From NCBI GenBank assembly GCA_034509755.1, contig CM067557.1, positions 13,182,001 through 13,246,000 of the forward strand: a stretch of DNA of 64,000 nucleotides, written 5' to 3'. Below the pieces are notes generated by a model, which did no database searches, had not been told where the DNA came from, and saw only the letters and a program-made list of their open reading frames with translations. The DNA comes from Anisodus tanguticus. Lineage: Eukaryota; Streptophyta; Magnoliopsida; Solanales; Solanaceae. The position numbers were made by a program, and so were the translations under genes. Below, one piece after another: positions 48,151-60,144 of the stretch (positions are counted from its first letter, which is position 1; each line of letters starts with the position of its first letter).

Positions 48151-49237
48151 TATTGGATACAAAGGTGCAGGAAACGGAAATTACAAGTAGCTGCTAAGTA
48201 ATAGAAAAACTGAAATTACAATTCAACAACAAACTGAAATTACAATTATGTTGAACAAGAAAACTGGAACTGTTTTGTGTATGCTGAGTCGAGTGTTGCA
48301 CTTTGTCTTTAAGACAATATTACCCCGTATGTATCCTTTATACGTCCTGGACAATTGTCTCCCAAGATAAAACAATAATGGAACAATTGAGCAAAGGAAA
48401 CTCAAGTGCTACCGTGAAGAATTTTTAGTAATGAAATGATGCTGGAAGTTGTATGAAGAACTGAAATCTGTTTCTGTTTATATATTTTCGTGTACCTCAA
48501 CAATCGTGACAAGGGGGTCTTTATATAGTAGAAGGAGGGGCTGATGAACGGCCTCCATAAGTGTCATTACTGGCCAAGTAATGATCATTATGGAGGTAGT
48601 AATACCACCAAAATAAATGGTGAAGATGTGCAACGGATTGGCCATTTAGGAAGAGTAATTCAGCCAAAATAAATGGCTGAATTGAATGTTGTTGACGTTT
48701 CTGATCTCTCTGCCCAATTCTGACTTTCTGGAAACTTCAGGGATCAAACTGTACATATGAAAGAATTCTGGTCCAAACTGTACATATGAAACGTCAGGGA
48801 TCAAACTGTACATCTGGAAAAGTTCTCTGGTCCAAAAAGATAAACCCGTGAACCGGACGGGCGGCAGCGCGCATGTGGGCTTTTCTCGAACCGAAGCACA
48901 TCTATATCCTTCCTCCTTTAAACACATGGGATACCCCTTGGGGTCCCAAACCCCAAACCAATTTTGAGTCTTATAAACAAAACAATTCTTTCTTCCTCCA
49001 CCGATGAGGGAGAATTGATCCCATACCACACTTTTCCATGCTTCAAACACCTCACTTCGTGGACCAATATCTCTTTCATTTCTCAACGAAATTTGACGAT
49101 TCTTGTCCCTACGATTATCTACGTACTTAGTAGATCATGTACGTGTGAAGAACCGGATTCTCCAACATGCGTAACACCAGTGTTTAAGCCGTTAAAGTTG
49201 GTCGGACGCAACTCCCGCCAAAGGCAAATTTCCAACA
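48151..49237 (-). repeat. 5' LTR of Copia D
   Basis: Copy of the LTR at 42207-43322, starting TGTTGGAAATTTGCC at 49237. Its last bases read CCAATA instead of CCAACA. It carries the same TATA region (about 48512-48523) and only three 30-bp subrepeats. Confidence 0.92.
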
Positions 49238-50008
49238 ATAACAACAAATTATAGGATTAGTTTCACAATAAAATTGAATGAGTTGCTAATACCTGTGAAG
49301 AAGTTGTATGTCATGATTGTCTGAGTAAGGATCATGCATATCTTGGTATCTTTCTTGCCTGAGACCTTCCCATTCTTTAAGTGGACGAGAGATATTATCC
49401 AGTATTCATTAGACTGCAGTTCATCCCATCCACTAGCTGTGAGGGAATAATCACTTACCGAGCCACTTTCACTTTCAACTAGACACTGATTGGCCTCTTT
49501 GTCTTCCCCGTCGCTTTGAGGATTAGTGCAATCACTGGCAGCTCTATCCTTATGAGGTCTTGCTGACTCTATAAATCCAACAAGTTGCTATGGCTTGCTT
49601 CGGAGCTTGTGTTATCTAAGCTCTGTGCTTGATAAGTAAAGCTCGGTAAGCTGGTTCTAACTTCTTGACAGTTAAGGTCCATGCCATGTTGATTTAATCT
49701 ACAAGATCCTTCTGATTTTTTCGTGCTACATGCCATCTCCTTCTGATTCTTTGACAAATTTCTGGAGCTTAATTTCTTGCATAATTCCTCATAATGATTC
49801 TCTTCACGCGGTTGATTGGATATACAAAAAGTTCCAATTTTTGGGATATTATCCACCACCTCTTTATGGATGTTTCTTGGTTTATGATGATTCTCTTCTT
49901 TAGGGTATCGAGTTTTTTTCTCCCGATGCTCTAGGAGAACTTCTTGAGTCTGATTCACCAGGCTGATCGCCTTCTCTCTGTTGATGTGATGAAAATCTAT
50001 TTCCAACT

Positions 50009-50301
50009 TGAAAGAAATAATCCCCTTGATTATTTTCATTAATTGAAAGGCTATATATACAAGTTACATATTTCCATAATAGGAAAATCCTTTTCCTATT
50101 CTACTTCTAAATCCTTATTCTACCATAATTCTAACTATACAATTATGGTAAGTGTATAACACTAATTAAGGTATCCTTTACCTTACAATATACTACAAAT
50201 ATATATACCATATATACAATAACAAATCCTTTGGACTGGCCTTTGGACTGGCTTTCCCGAAAGCCCACTGCCCACTGCTTTAATATTTGGACTGTTTAAC
50301 A
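50009..50301 (-). repeat. 3' LTR of Copia C2
   Basis: On the minus strand it starts TGTTAAACAGTCCAAATA and ends TTATTTCTTTCA. It contains a 12-bp tandem duplication (GGACTGGCCTTT) absent from the other LTR, explaining the length difference. The polypurine tract lies at about 50302-50310. Confidence 0.93.
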
Positions 50302-53300
50302 CACCCCCGCAGTCATAGCGGGCGGTTTTCGAACGCTGATACTGTCCCTGAAATCTTCAAAGAGAACCGCTGGTAGACCCTTTGTAAAGATGTCTGCAAT
50401 TTGATAACGAGACGGGACATGACATACGCGAACTTGACCCTTTGCAACCTTTTCACGGACAAAGTGAATGTCCATTTCGATATGCTTGGTGCGTTGGTGT
50501 TGAACGGGGTTACCTGAAAGGTAGATGGCACTAATGTTATCGCAATATACCAAGGTTGCCTTCTGAATGGGACAATGAAGCTCCAAAAGCAAATTACGTA
50601 GCCAACATGATTCGGAGATCACATTCGCTACCCCTCGATATTCTGCCTCGGCACTTGAGCGTGATAGAGCTGCCTGACGTTTTGCTTGACCAGGAGACCA
50701 AGTTGTTGCCAAGGAACATACAGTAGCCAGAAGTCGACCGTCTGGTGTCGGGACAACCACCCCAATCAGCATCCGTGTAGGAGACAAGTGTAGATGTAGA
50801 TGACGGATACAAGTGCAACCCATAGTCTAGTGTCCCCTGAATATACCGAATGATGCGTTTGATTGCATTCATGTGCTCAACTCTGAGATCGTGCATGAAT
50901 AAACACACCTGCTGAACCGCATATGTAATATCCGGTTTGGTAAAGGTAAGATACTGGAGGGCCCCTGCAAGACTGCGATAGCGAGTCGGGTCCTCGTATG
51001 GTGCACCTACTGTGGCACTTAGCTTTGAGTTTGCATCAACTGGCGTGGAAGTGGACTTACAGGATGACATCCCAGCACTCTCGATGATCTCAGCAGCATA
51101 CTTCCGTTGAGACAGAAACAACCCACCTGAATGACGCTTGACGGCAATCCCCAAAAAATAACTCAAAGGCCCTAAGTCTTTCATAGCAAACTCGGGCGAG
51201 CATGGTCATGATAGACTGGCGCAAGGCATCGGAAGAGGCAGTCAAGATGATATCATCCACATACAACAAAATATAGGCCAATGACGAACCACGGCGGTAG
51301 ATGAACAAGGAATTATCTGACCTGCTGTGAGTAAACCCAATAGTCGAAACAAAGTCAGCAAATCGTGTATACCAGGCCCGTGGAGACTGCTTAAGCCCAT
51401 ATAATGATTTCTTCAACAAACAGACATGATGAGGGCGGTTGGGATCCCTGAAACCCAACGACTGATGCATATAGACTATTTTCTTGAGATCACCATGTAG
51501 AAAAGCATTCTTGACATCCAACTGATGAATTGGCCAAGTCTTTGAAAGAGCCAAGCTAAGCACAGTGCGAATGGTAGCCGGTTTGACCACCGGACTAAAC
51601 GTCTCACCACAATCAATTCCAACCTGCTGAGTCTTACCATCACCAACAAGTCGCGCCTTATGTCTAGCAAAGGACCCATCTGAATTCTCCTTATGAGCAA
51701 AAATCCACATAGACCTGATAACATTAATACCGTATGGACGGGGCACCAACTCCCACGTCTTATTATCAATAAGAGCATTATATTCATCAGTCATAGCAAT
51801 TTTCCAATTAGGGTCATTTAATGCGGACACAGGATTGCGGGGCAAGGGGGATTTAGAGACATCCGAATGTAAATTAAAATGTCTTTTAGGCGTAAAAATA
51901 CCCCGCTGACTACGAGTGACCGGTCTATGACTCGAGGAAGAATTGAGGGAATTTTGGGAATTTTCTGGTCTCGGGACGGACTGGCCAACAGGGAGTGGGC
52001 CTGCTGGCCCAAATCGGTACAGACTGGGCTCGGTTTCTGGATCAGTTCCAGAATTAGGCTGGAGTGGCCCAATTGCAGGAACTGGTCCAGTGGCTGGATT
52101 TTGTGTGTGTGGCGGTACTGTTTATCCAGCGGGCAGTGGGCCCCCTGGAGGATTTTGGGTACGGGAGATGTCCGAAAAATTCCGAAGAATATACGGGGAT
52201 ATTTGGTCATCCAAAAAATTATATGACTTAGGTTCGGGAGTATGAACTTTCGTAAATGGGAATTGAGTTTCATCAAAAATGACATGGCGATTGATTATGA
52301 TTTTCTTGGAGGATAAATCAAAACACTTATAACCACGATGATTTGACGGATAACCCAAAAACACACACGGGGTAGACCGAGCCTGAAGTTTGTTAATTGT
52401 GGTGGATGGGAATAACGATAACACAAGCACCCAAAAATCCGAAGATGAGAATACGAAGGATCCTTATTATATAGGATTTTGAGGGGGAGGAATATGTCAG
52501 ACCTTTAGAAGGAAGTATGTTAAGAAGATATGTGGCCATTTGTAGAGCATGATGCCAAAAATATGGAGGTATGGAGGCATGAATTAAGAGAGTTCGGACA
52601 ATGTTATTGATGGAACGAATTTTGCGTTCGGCCTTACCATTTTGTGGAGATGTATGAGGACACGAAAACCTAAAATTGATCCCATTATTAGCACAGAAAT
52701 CCCGAAACTCCCTATTGTCATATTCTTTCCCATTATCACATTGAATATTTTTTATGTCTCTTTCGAATTGAGTACGAATGAACGCTCTAAATTTGATGAA
52801 GATGGAAAATACTTGTGATTTATTTGAAATTGGAAACGTCCACAAAAATCTAGTATAATCATCTAAAAAGAGAACATAATATCGATGACCCACTGAACTT
52901 AGAACAGGAGACGTCCATAAGTCACTATGAATAATGTCAAATGGTATAGAAGTATGAGAATTGGAGTCTACAAATGGTAACTTAACAATTTTTCCTAATG
53001 AACAAGACTGACAAATTGGAGTACGACTCGTACCATTACAAGAAATAAAACTATTTTTATCTAAAACTGATAAAATAGAAGATCCCGGATGACCCAGACG
53101 AGCATGCCACATGGAAGGAGAGATGGCTGCCAAGGCTGACGGCAAGGTTTGACTCGATGGATTGAAACCAGGCATGATAGGATACAGATCCTCCCTACTA
53201 TCACACCTCATGAGATGACTCCCCGTCTTGAAATCCTTCACAGAAAAACCAAAAGGATCAAATTCAACGGAAACGGAATTGTCAGTAGTGAACTTCCGGA

Positions 53301-54629
53301 CAGACACAAAATTTTTAATCAATTTAGGATCATGTAAAGTATTTTTCAAGAGAAGGGGTGGATTGGGGGGAGACAACGTTTTGTGACCATAACCCTGAAT
53401 TGGAATAGAGTTGCCATTACCAACAATTATACCCCGAGGGGTGCTCAAATTGGAATAAGAGGAGAGAGTACCTGATTCAGAGGTCATGTGAGTAGTTGCC
53501 CCGGTGTCTATGTACCAATTTGGGTCCGGTTGAGTCAACCCCAACGTGTGCATCGCGGCCTCGATATCAGTTTGAGTGGGGCCTGCTGCATGATGGGCCT
53601 GCGGTGGTCGGGGCCCAAGAACTCCTGTCCGTGGTACACCTGGGCCGTAGGCTGCGCTGCTACCGCCGGCCGGGCCACCGGCCGCGGGCCGCCACTGCTG
53701 GGTATTGGGCCTGGACTGTTGGTCAGCCCACTGGCCGCTGGAAACTGCTGCTGGGATGGTACGGGTTCCACTGCCATTGGCCCCACTGCTGGGCCCATGG
53801 CGGTGGTGGGCCATTGTACCCTGGCTGGGACCCACCGCCTGTTTGTTGACCACTGGAACCGCCACCAGAACCGCCGCGTTTGCCCCCGCAATTTTTGTTA
53901 TTATTTTTGCGATTATTCTTGCCGCCACCATTATTATGATTTTGGCCCGAATTATTCACAAAACCTGAAGAACTAGGAGAGGACGCCACCATGACAACTG
54001 GGCTTGCTCCGGTAGCCGCCTTTTTAGCCAAATCGGCTTCTTCCAACGTAAGCATGGAGCGGGCTTGATGAAAGTCTGGAAGAGGGTTACTTTGGCGAAG
54101 GAGAGTTCCAATACCATTATAGGCCTCCGAAAGACCGGCAACCAACTGTAGAACTAGACGATTATTTGTTACTGGTGCGCCAACATTACGGAGTTGATCC
54201 GTCAACTCCTTTAGTTTCTTGCAATATGCAGAAACGTTTGGAAATTCGTCCATTCGAACGAGAGAGAATTTCTGCTCGAGTGTGACGACACGTGAATGTT
54301 GGTTGTCTTGGAATATGTCACGCAATCTATTCCATGCAGCCATAGCCGTGGTATCCGGCTCCATAATCGTCTGTAGAAGGTCCAGCGAAATAGTGGCGTA
54401 TATCCACCGAAGAAAAGGTAGCATCAAGTGTAATCCATAACTCAGGATCCTCCGGAGGAAGGGGTCTAGCGGGAGGAATGATGTGATGAAGAACTTGATA
54501 AGATATAGCGTGAATTTTAAACAACTCTGCCCACGTTGCATATTGAACGTTTTCCATCTCAAGAACAATAGGGATACTTAGCTTGATATTGGAAACTGTG
54601 AGGGCAGGGTGAAAATTGTTCTTAGACAT
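50296..54629 (-). pseudogene. Gag-pol of Copia C2
   Basis: Gag starts MSKNNFHPAL at 54629. A frameshift near 54370 moves it to a second frame, which reads to 53723 and ends in an Asn/Gly/Gln-rich tract without a zinc knuckle. Pol is open from about 53931 to 52393 in another frame. It contains protease NWYIDTGATTH (DTG at about 53500-53508), pre-integrase HARLGH, CQSCSLGK, and integrase HSDLW, DNGKE and AERKIR. It shifts frame near 52440. Reverse transcriptase is open 51845-51090 (QLDVKNAFLHGDL, YVDDI) and shifts near 51200. RNase H follows with another shift near 50690 and ends with DIFTKGLP and a stop at 50296. Frameshifts rather than stops are the main damage. Confidence 0.9.
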
Positions 54630-54773
54630 ATTGTAAGAACAAAGAAGGAGGAAAAATTTAAGAGAGGTTTTTGAGAGCGGAAGACGAGATTTTTGGAGAG
54701 AAAACCCGAGGGGGGGGTCTCGGCCAAAGGAGGCAAAAGTTTGAGAGAAAAAAAACTTTTGTTTAGACCTAGT

Positions 54774-54785
54774 CTCTTGATACCA
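54774..54785 (-). other. Primer-binding site of Copia C2
   Basis: On the minus strand this reads TGGTATCAAGAG immediately after the 5' LTR, complementary to initiator tRNA-Met. Confidence 0.9.
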
Positions 54786-55066
54786 TGAAAGAAATAATCC
54801 CCTTGATTATTTTCATTAATTGAAAGGCTATATATACAAGTTACATATTTTCATAATAGGAAAATCCTTTTCCTATTCTACTTCTAAATCCTTATTCTAC
54901 CATAATTCTAACTATACAATTATGGTAAGTGTATAACACTAATTAAGGTATCCTTTACCTTACAATATACTACAAATATATATACCATATATACAATAAC
55001 AAATCCTTTGGACTGGCTTTCCCGAAAGCCCACTGCCCACTGCTTTAATATTTGGACTGTTTAACA
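54786..55066 (-). repeat. 5' LTR of Copia C2
   Basis: The 281-bp partner of 50009-50301, highly similar. Its R/U5-side half matches the C1 LTR, while its first ~80 bases (CAGTGGGC and GGGAAAGCC words) do not. Confidence 0.93.
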
Positions 55067-55294
55067 CAACTTGTATGCTAGTTGCCACCTTCCGGGGGCT
55101 TACTTGCTCGGATACTTCCTCATGATGATTCTCTTCTTGTAGTTTATTGGAGTTATCAATATTTCCAGCTTTTGGATTGTTATCTATTACCTCTTTATGG
55201 GAACTTCTTGGTTTATGATGATTCTCTTTTTTAAATATGCCAGGGTCTCGAGTGTTATCACCCAATGTTATAGAGGTACTTCTTGAGTCAGCTA

Positions 55295-55489
55295 TATTAG
55301 CGAATATTCACCGTATATTTTGTAATTATAATAGATGTATATTTAAGGTAACTTAGGATTCTTATTGTATTAGGAATCAACTAGTTAAGGTAAGTTAGGA
55401 TTCGTACTGTATTAGGAATCAACCTATATACAACTATATATATTGTGAATAATGAAAGGAATCCCTAAAGGAAATTATTCTATCTTACA
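55295..55489 (+). repeat. 5' LTR of Copia B2
   Basis: Starts TATTAGCGAATATTCACC and ends TCTATCTTACA. It is about 95% identical to the LTR at 59950-60144 by eye. Confidence 0.94.
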
Positions 55490-55502
55490 TGGTATCAAGA
55501 GC
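55490..55502 (+). other. Primer-binding site of Copia B2
   Basis: TGGTATCAAGAGC, complementary to initiator tRNA-Met, abuts the 5' LTR. Confidence 0.9.
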
Positions 55503-55596
55503 CAAACCTAATCCCTACTCTCTCTCAAAACAGCCGCCGACACCCCCCCTCGAGTTTCCCTTCGGCCGGTGGCAAAACCAAAAACCAAAAACCGCC

Positions 55597-58500
55597 ATGT
55601 CTTCCCCCACAAATTCCGGTTCCTCCACTGGCACTTTTGACAACTCCTCTCAACGATCATCATCTTCTTTTCACCCGGCCTTCGCCGTTACAAACATCAA
55701 GAACTCTATCCCTATAATTCTTGATCAAGAAAACTGTCAATATTCCATGTGGACAGAAATGTTCTATATTCATGCATGTGCGTACAACGTGCTCGACCAT
55801 ATTGATGACTCTGTTCCTCGTCCCACTGATATTGCCGAATCAACATGGCATCGCCTTGACGCCATCGTCAAACAGTGGATATACGGCACCATCTCAAAAG
55901 ACTTATTGTGTACTATCATGAAAACAGGTGCCACGACACGTGACCTTTGGGTATGGTTGGAAGAAATATTTCAGGACAACAAAAATATTCGGGCCGTGTA
56001 TATGGAAGAACAATTCAACAATACGCGCCTCGAGAATTTTAACATGTCTGAATATTGCAAACAACTGAAACTCATAGCCGACCAACTTTCCAACGTCGGG
56101 ACATCTGTTTCTGAAACCAAGATGGTACTTCAATTAGTTGCTGGTCTACCAAAAGGTGAATACGATACACTTGCAACTATGATTCAATAGGCCGACCCAC
56201 TACCTAGTTTCACCAAGGCACGTTCACAATTATTGTTGGAAGAAACCCGACATGCTAAACAAGAGGAGCATAATCAAAAGGCGTTAGCCATTGAAGGGAT
56301 GGCATCACCGGCGACCAACACCATCCCGCCACCACCGCTAGACCACCACCAGCAGCAGTCCTGCGGCGGAGGTCGTGGCGGCAGAGGCCGCGGCAACAAC
56401 AACAAAGGCAAAGGCCGCGGCAAGGGCCAACGCAACCAGCAGCCAGGCCCGACTCCTGCCTATTTCAGTGGGTTGGACAGCAGCTAGTATGGCCCAACCA
56501 GCAGAACTGGGCCTCGCCTACATGCCCATACCGGACTGCAGGGGCCTAGTTCCAGCAACCTTGGTCGCCTAGCCTGTTGGGCTCTGCCCCAACCAACAGA
56601 CAGGCCCACTTATTCACTGTCCAGCAGCAACCGTAACCAGGCAGCTTGGCCCCCACTGATATGGGCCAGGCTTACAACACCGTGAACCTTCAACAACCCG
56701 TCGATAATTGGTACATGGACACCGGAGCCACATCTCACCTCACCCGGTCGTCAGGTAACTTATCTCAACTACTTCGATTAAACTATCCTCAATTTATTAC
56801 TGTCGGCAATGGTCATCGCATTCCAATTGAAGGTTACGGTAGCACACATACCAAACATCCCCACCCGCATTTCTCCCTAAATCACGTCCTTTACGCACCT
56901 AACATCATTAAAAATCTAATCTCTGTTAGAAAATTCACTCGCAATAATTATGTGTCTGTCGAATTTGACCCTTTTGGTTTTTCTATGAAGGATTTCAATT
57001 CGGGGAAAATCCTTACGCGCTGCAATAGTGTGGGAGACCTCTACCCCTTCACTCAGTCTTCCGCTGTCAGAACTCAGTCACCTATCTCCCTAGCTGCTAT
57101 CTCTCCGTCAACTTGGCACAACCGACTCGGACACCCAGAAGACCCTGTTTTTAATATTCTTAGGACTAATAAGCGTATTCAATGTAATAATGGAAAAATT
57201 GTCCACTACTATTTTTCTTGCCCACTTGGCAAACATACTTGTATTCCATTTATGTCATCAAACAGTGTTACTTTTTCTCCATTTGATATTGTTCATGTTG
57301 ATTTGTGGACATCTCCGGTTGTCAGTTCTTTGGGTCAAAAATTCTATCTAGTATTATTAGATGATTTTTCACACTTTGTATGGATCTACCCACTAAAGTT
57401 CAAATCTGAAGTGTTTGCCAAGTTCCTTGAATTTCAAAAATTCATCAAAATATAGTTTGAAAAATCTATAAAATCTTTTCAATGTGATAATGGACGTGAA
57501 TTTAATAATTCGGCATTTCACAATTTTTGCTCTAAACAAGGCATGGTTTTCCGTTTTTCCTGTCCATACACTTCCTCCCAAAACGACAAAGCTGAAAGAA
57601 TCATCCGTACCATCAATAACATGGTGCGTACCCTCCTATTTCATGCCAGTCTTCCACCGTCATTCTAGGTCTACGCTGTCAAAATGGTAGAATACCTCCT
57701 TAACATTTTACCAACCAGCACTCTCCAAAACAAGACCCCAACTGAAATCTTATACCGTAGGTTCCCCTCTTATGACCACATACGCATCTTTGGTTGCCTA
57801 TGCTACCCCAACCTAGCCTCCACTGCATCTCACAAACTAGCCCCACGCACCACACCATGCGTATTCGTCGGTTTCTTACCTAATCATCGGGGGGTATTTG
57901 TGCTATGACATAACCACTCGTAAGATCATCATCTCACGTCACGTCACATTCGATGAGGCGAACTATCCACTTTCAAACCTTCGAAAATTCCAAACTACGA
58001 TTTACACATTTCTCGATGAGTCTCATATGTCTCATCTACTCCAGTCGATGTATCTCCAGTAAAGCACAGTATCGATACAACCTATTCCGACAGAACATAC
58101 TGCCCCGTCCCCGCCACTGCTGCCTTCAGCAAACTGCTCTCGGTCGAACACACCACCAACACCACTGCTGCCTTCAGCCGTGTCTCCTGCCCCTCCAAAG
58201 CGAATGCGCCCCCCGATCCCGGCACCGTAAGTCAGCAGCACTCCAGTCCGGCAGCAATGCTGCCTCCCAGTCCAGAAACCGACAGCCTGTAGCTACCAGT
58301 CCCGACCTCACACTGCAGCCTACCCATCGCATGGAGACTCGTGCTCAACACGGGATCTTCAAACCCAAGGTTCACTTCAATCTCTCCACACAAACCTTAT
58401 CACCCATTCTAAAAAATCCAAAACTAGCAAAACTGGACCCTAATTGGAATGCGGCCATGTGCGAGGAGTTTAACGCTTTAACCAAGCAGAACACTTGTGA

Positions 58501-59955
58501 TTTGGTACCTAGACCAGACGATGTGAATGTTATCCGGTGTATGTAGCTATTTCGTCACAAGTTCAGAAACAGTGGTGACTTGGAGAGGTATAAGGCAAGA
58601 CTAGTTGCCAATGGCACTAATCAGAAGAAGGGTATTGATTGTGGTGAGACATTTAGTCCGGTTGTTAAACCGGCCACTATTCAGACTGTTCTCAGTATTG
58701 CTTTGGGCATGCATTGGCCGATTCATCAGCTTGATGTCAAGAATGCATTTCTTCATGGGGATTTGAAAGAAACTGTGTACATGCATCAGCCCCCTGGCTT
58801 TGTTCATCCGGCAGTTCTGCAGTTTGTATGTCGTCTCACGAAGTCATTGAATGGCTTGAAACAAGCACCCCACGCTTGGTATGATCGTTTTGCCAGGTAT
58901 CTTATGCAGATTGGTTTTATATGTAGCAGGTGTGATAACTCTCTCTTCACTTTTCACCGAGGTAGCAACACTGCTTATTTGCTACTATATGTCGATGACA
59001 TTGTTCTTACTTCCTCATCGGATGGTTTGAAGAATGAAATTATTGCTCTACTCAAAACTGAATTTGCTATGACTGACTTGGGCAAGCTGAGTTATTTTTT
59101 GGGTATATCAGTGACCAGATCTGCAGCCAATATGTTCATGTGTCAGCATAAGTATGCAGAAGAGATAGTGTATAGGGCTAAGATGACAAATTGTAAAATT
59201 ATGCCAACTCTGGTGGACTCCAAATCCAAGCTTAGTGCCAATGACGGTGCGCCAGTTTCTGATCACACTCTATATCGGAGTCTTGCAGGTGCCCTTCAAT
59301 ATCTTACATTCACTAGGCCTGATATTACATATGCCGTTCAGCAGGTGTGTCTGTTTATGCACGACCCTCGAGAGTCCCATTTTGCCTCCCTCAAACATAT
59401 TATCAGATACGTTAAAGGCACACTAGACTTTGGATTACATCTCTACCCCTATGCCCTAACCAAGTTACTCGCCTACACAGATGCAAATTGGGCAGGATGC
59501 CCCGACACATGTCGTTCTACCTCAGGGTACTGTGTATTTCTTAGGGATAATCTTATCGCATGGTCCGCCAAGCGGTAGGCCACGCTATCCCGGTCAAGTG
59601 CTGAAGCAGAATATCGCGGAGTTGCTAATGTCGTTGCTGAGATCTGTTGGCTCCGAATCTTCTTTTGGAGCTCCAGTGTCCACTACGAAAGGCGTCTATA
59701 GTCTATTGTGACAACATATCTGCCATTTATATGTCTCACAATCTGGTCCAACATCAACAGACTAAGCATATTGAGATGGATATCCACTTTGTGCGAGAGA
59801 AGGTTGCCCGTGGTCAGGTCAAAATATTACACGTGCCTTCCTCTTATCAGTATGCAGACATTTTCACAAAGGGATTACCGAGACATCTATTCACCGACTT
59901 CCGATCCAGCCTTAGCGTTCGGCCTCCTCCCGCTCCTTCTGAGGGGGAGTATTAG
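55597..59955 (+). pseudogene. Gag-pol of Copia B2
   Basis: Gag starts MSSPTNSGSS at 55597 and is open to a TAG at 56188-56190, where B1 has CAG. It continues to a Gly/Arg/Asn-rich tract (GGGRGGRGRG) with no zinc knuckle and a stop near 56486. The protease NWYMDTGATSHLT has an intact DTG at 56718-56726. The same frame then covers pre-integrase HNRLGHP and integrase (HVDLW, CDNGREF, KAERIIRT) with stops at 57453-57455 and 57667-57669. Reverse transcriptase covers about 58400-59200 (QLDVKNAFLHGDL, YVDDIVLT) with a stop at 58544-58546. RNase H covers about 59450-59950, broken by a stop near 59576 and a frameshift near 59660. A handful of point changes separate it from an open frame, but it is inactive as read. 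Confidence 0.92.
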
Positions 59956-60144
59956 CGAATATTCTCCGTATATTTTGAAATTATAATAGATGTATATTTA
60001 AGGTAACTTAGGATTCTTATTGTATTAGAAATCAACCAGTTAAGGTAAGTTAGGATTCGTACTGTATTAGGAATCAACATTTGTACAACTATATTTATTG
60101 TGAATAATGAAAGGAATCCCTAAGGGAAATTATTCTATCTTACA
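59950..60144 (+). repeat. 3' LTR of Copia B2
   Basis: Follows the polypurine tract GAGGGGGAG (59941-59949), starts TATTAGCGAATATTCTCC and ends ATCTTACA at 60144, before AGCTA. Confidence 0.94.

Larger units (their letters stand above)
42207..49237 (-). mobile_element. Copia element D, 7.0 kb, in an intron of the RING gene
   Basis: A complete Copia on the minus strand with LTRs of about 1.1 kb and the target duplication ATAAC (42202-42206 and 49238-49242). A polypurine tract (AAGAGGGGA, about 43324-43332) precedes the 3' LTR. Protein motifs differ from the B and C families and resemble longer-LTR Copia groups. About 630 bp of non-coding DNA lie between pol and the 3' LTR. The coding region is fairly complete but has several stops. 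No standard TGGTATCAGAG primer site is seen beside the 5' LTR. Confidence 0.95.
50009..55066 (-). mobile_element. Copia element C2, in the large exon of the RING gene
   Basis: Complete 5.1-kb Copia on the minus strand with LTRs of 293 and 281 bp and the target duplication CAACT (50004-50008 and 55067-55071). Deleting it with one CAACT joins host codons in frame. It is the best-preserved C-family member here, with a long open pol segment, but it has several frameshifts. Insertion into coding DNA would have cut the host protein. Confidence 0.96.
55295..60144 (+). mobile_element. Copia element B2, in the large exon of the RING gene
   Basis: Complete 4.85-kb Copia on the plus strand, opposite to the host gene. 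It has two 195-bp LTRs that differ at about nine sites and the target duplication AGCTA (55290-55294 and 60145-60149). LTR ends are TA...CA, as in B1. Removing it with one AGCTA joins the host reading frame without a stop. It is the better-preserved of the two B copies. Confidence 0.96.

Noticed and set aside
55489..55596. Possible upstream gag start overlapping the B2 LTR end and primer site
   Set aside because: The ATG is formed by the LTR end and TGG of the primer site. The matching segment in B1 does not conserve the peptide, and MSSPTN at 55597 is the better start.
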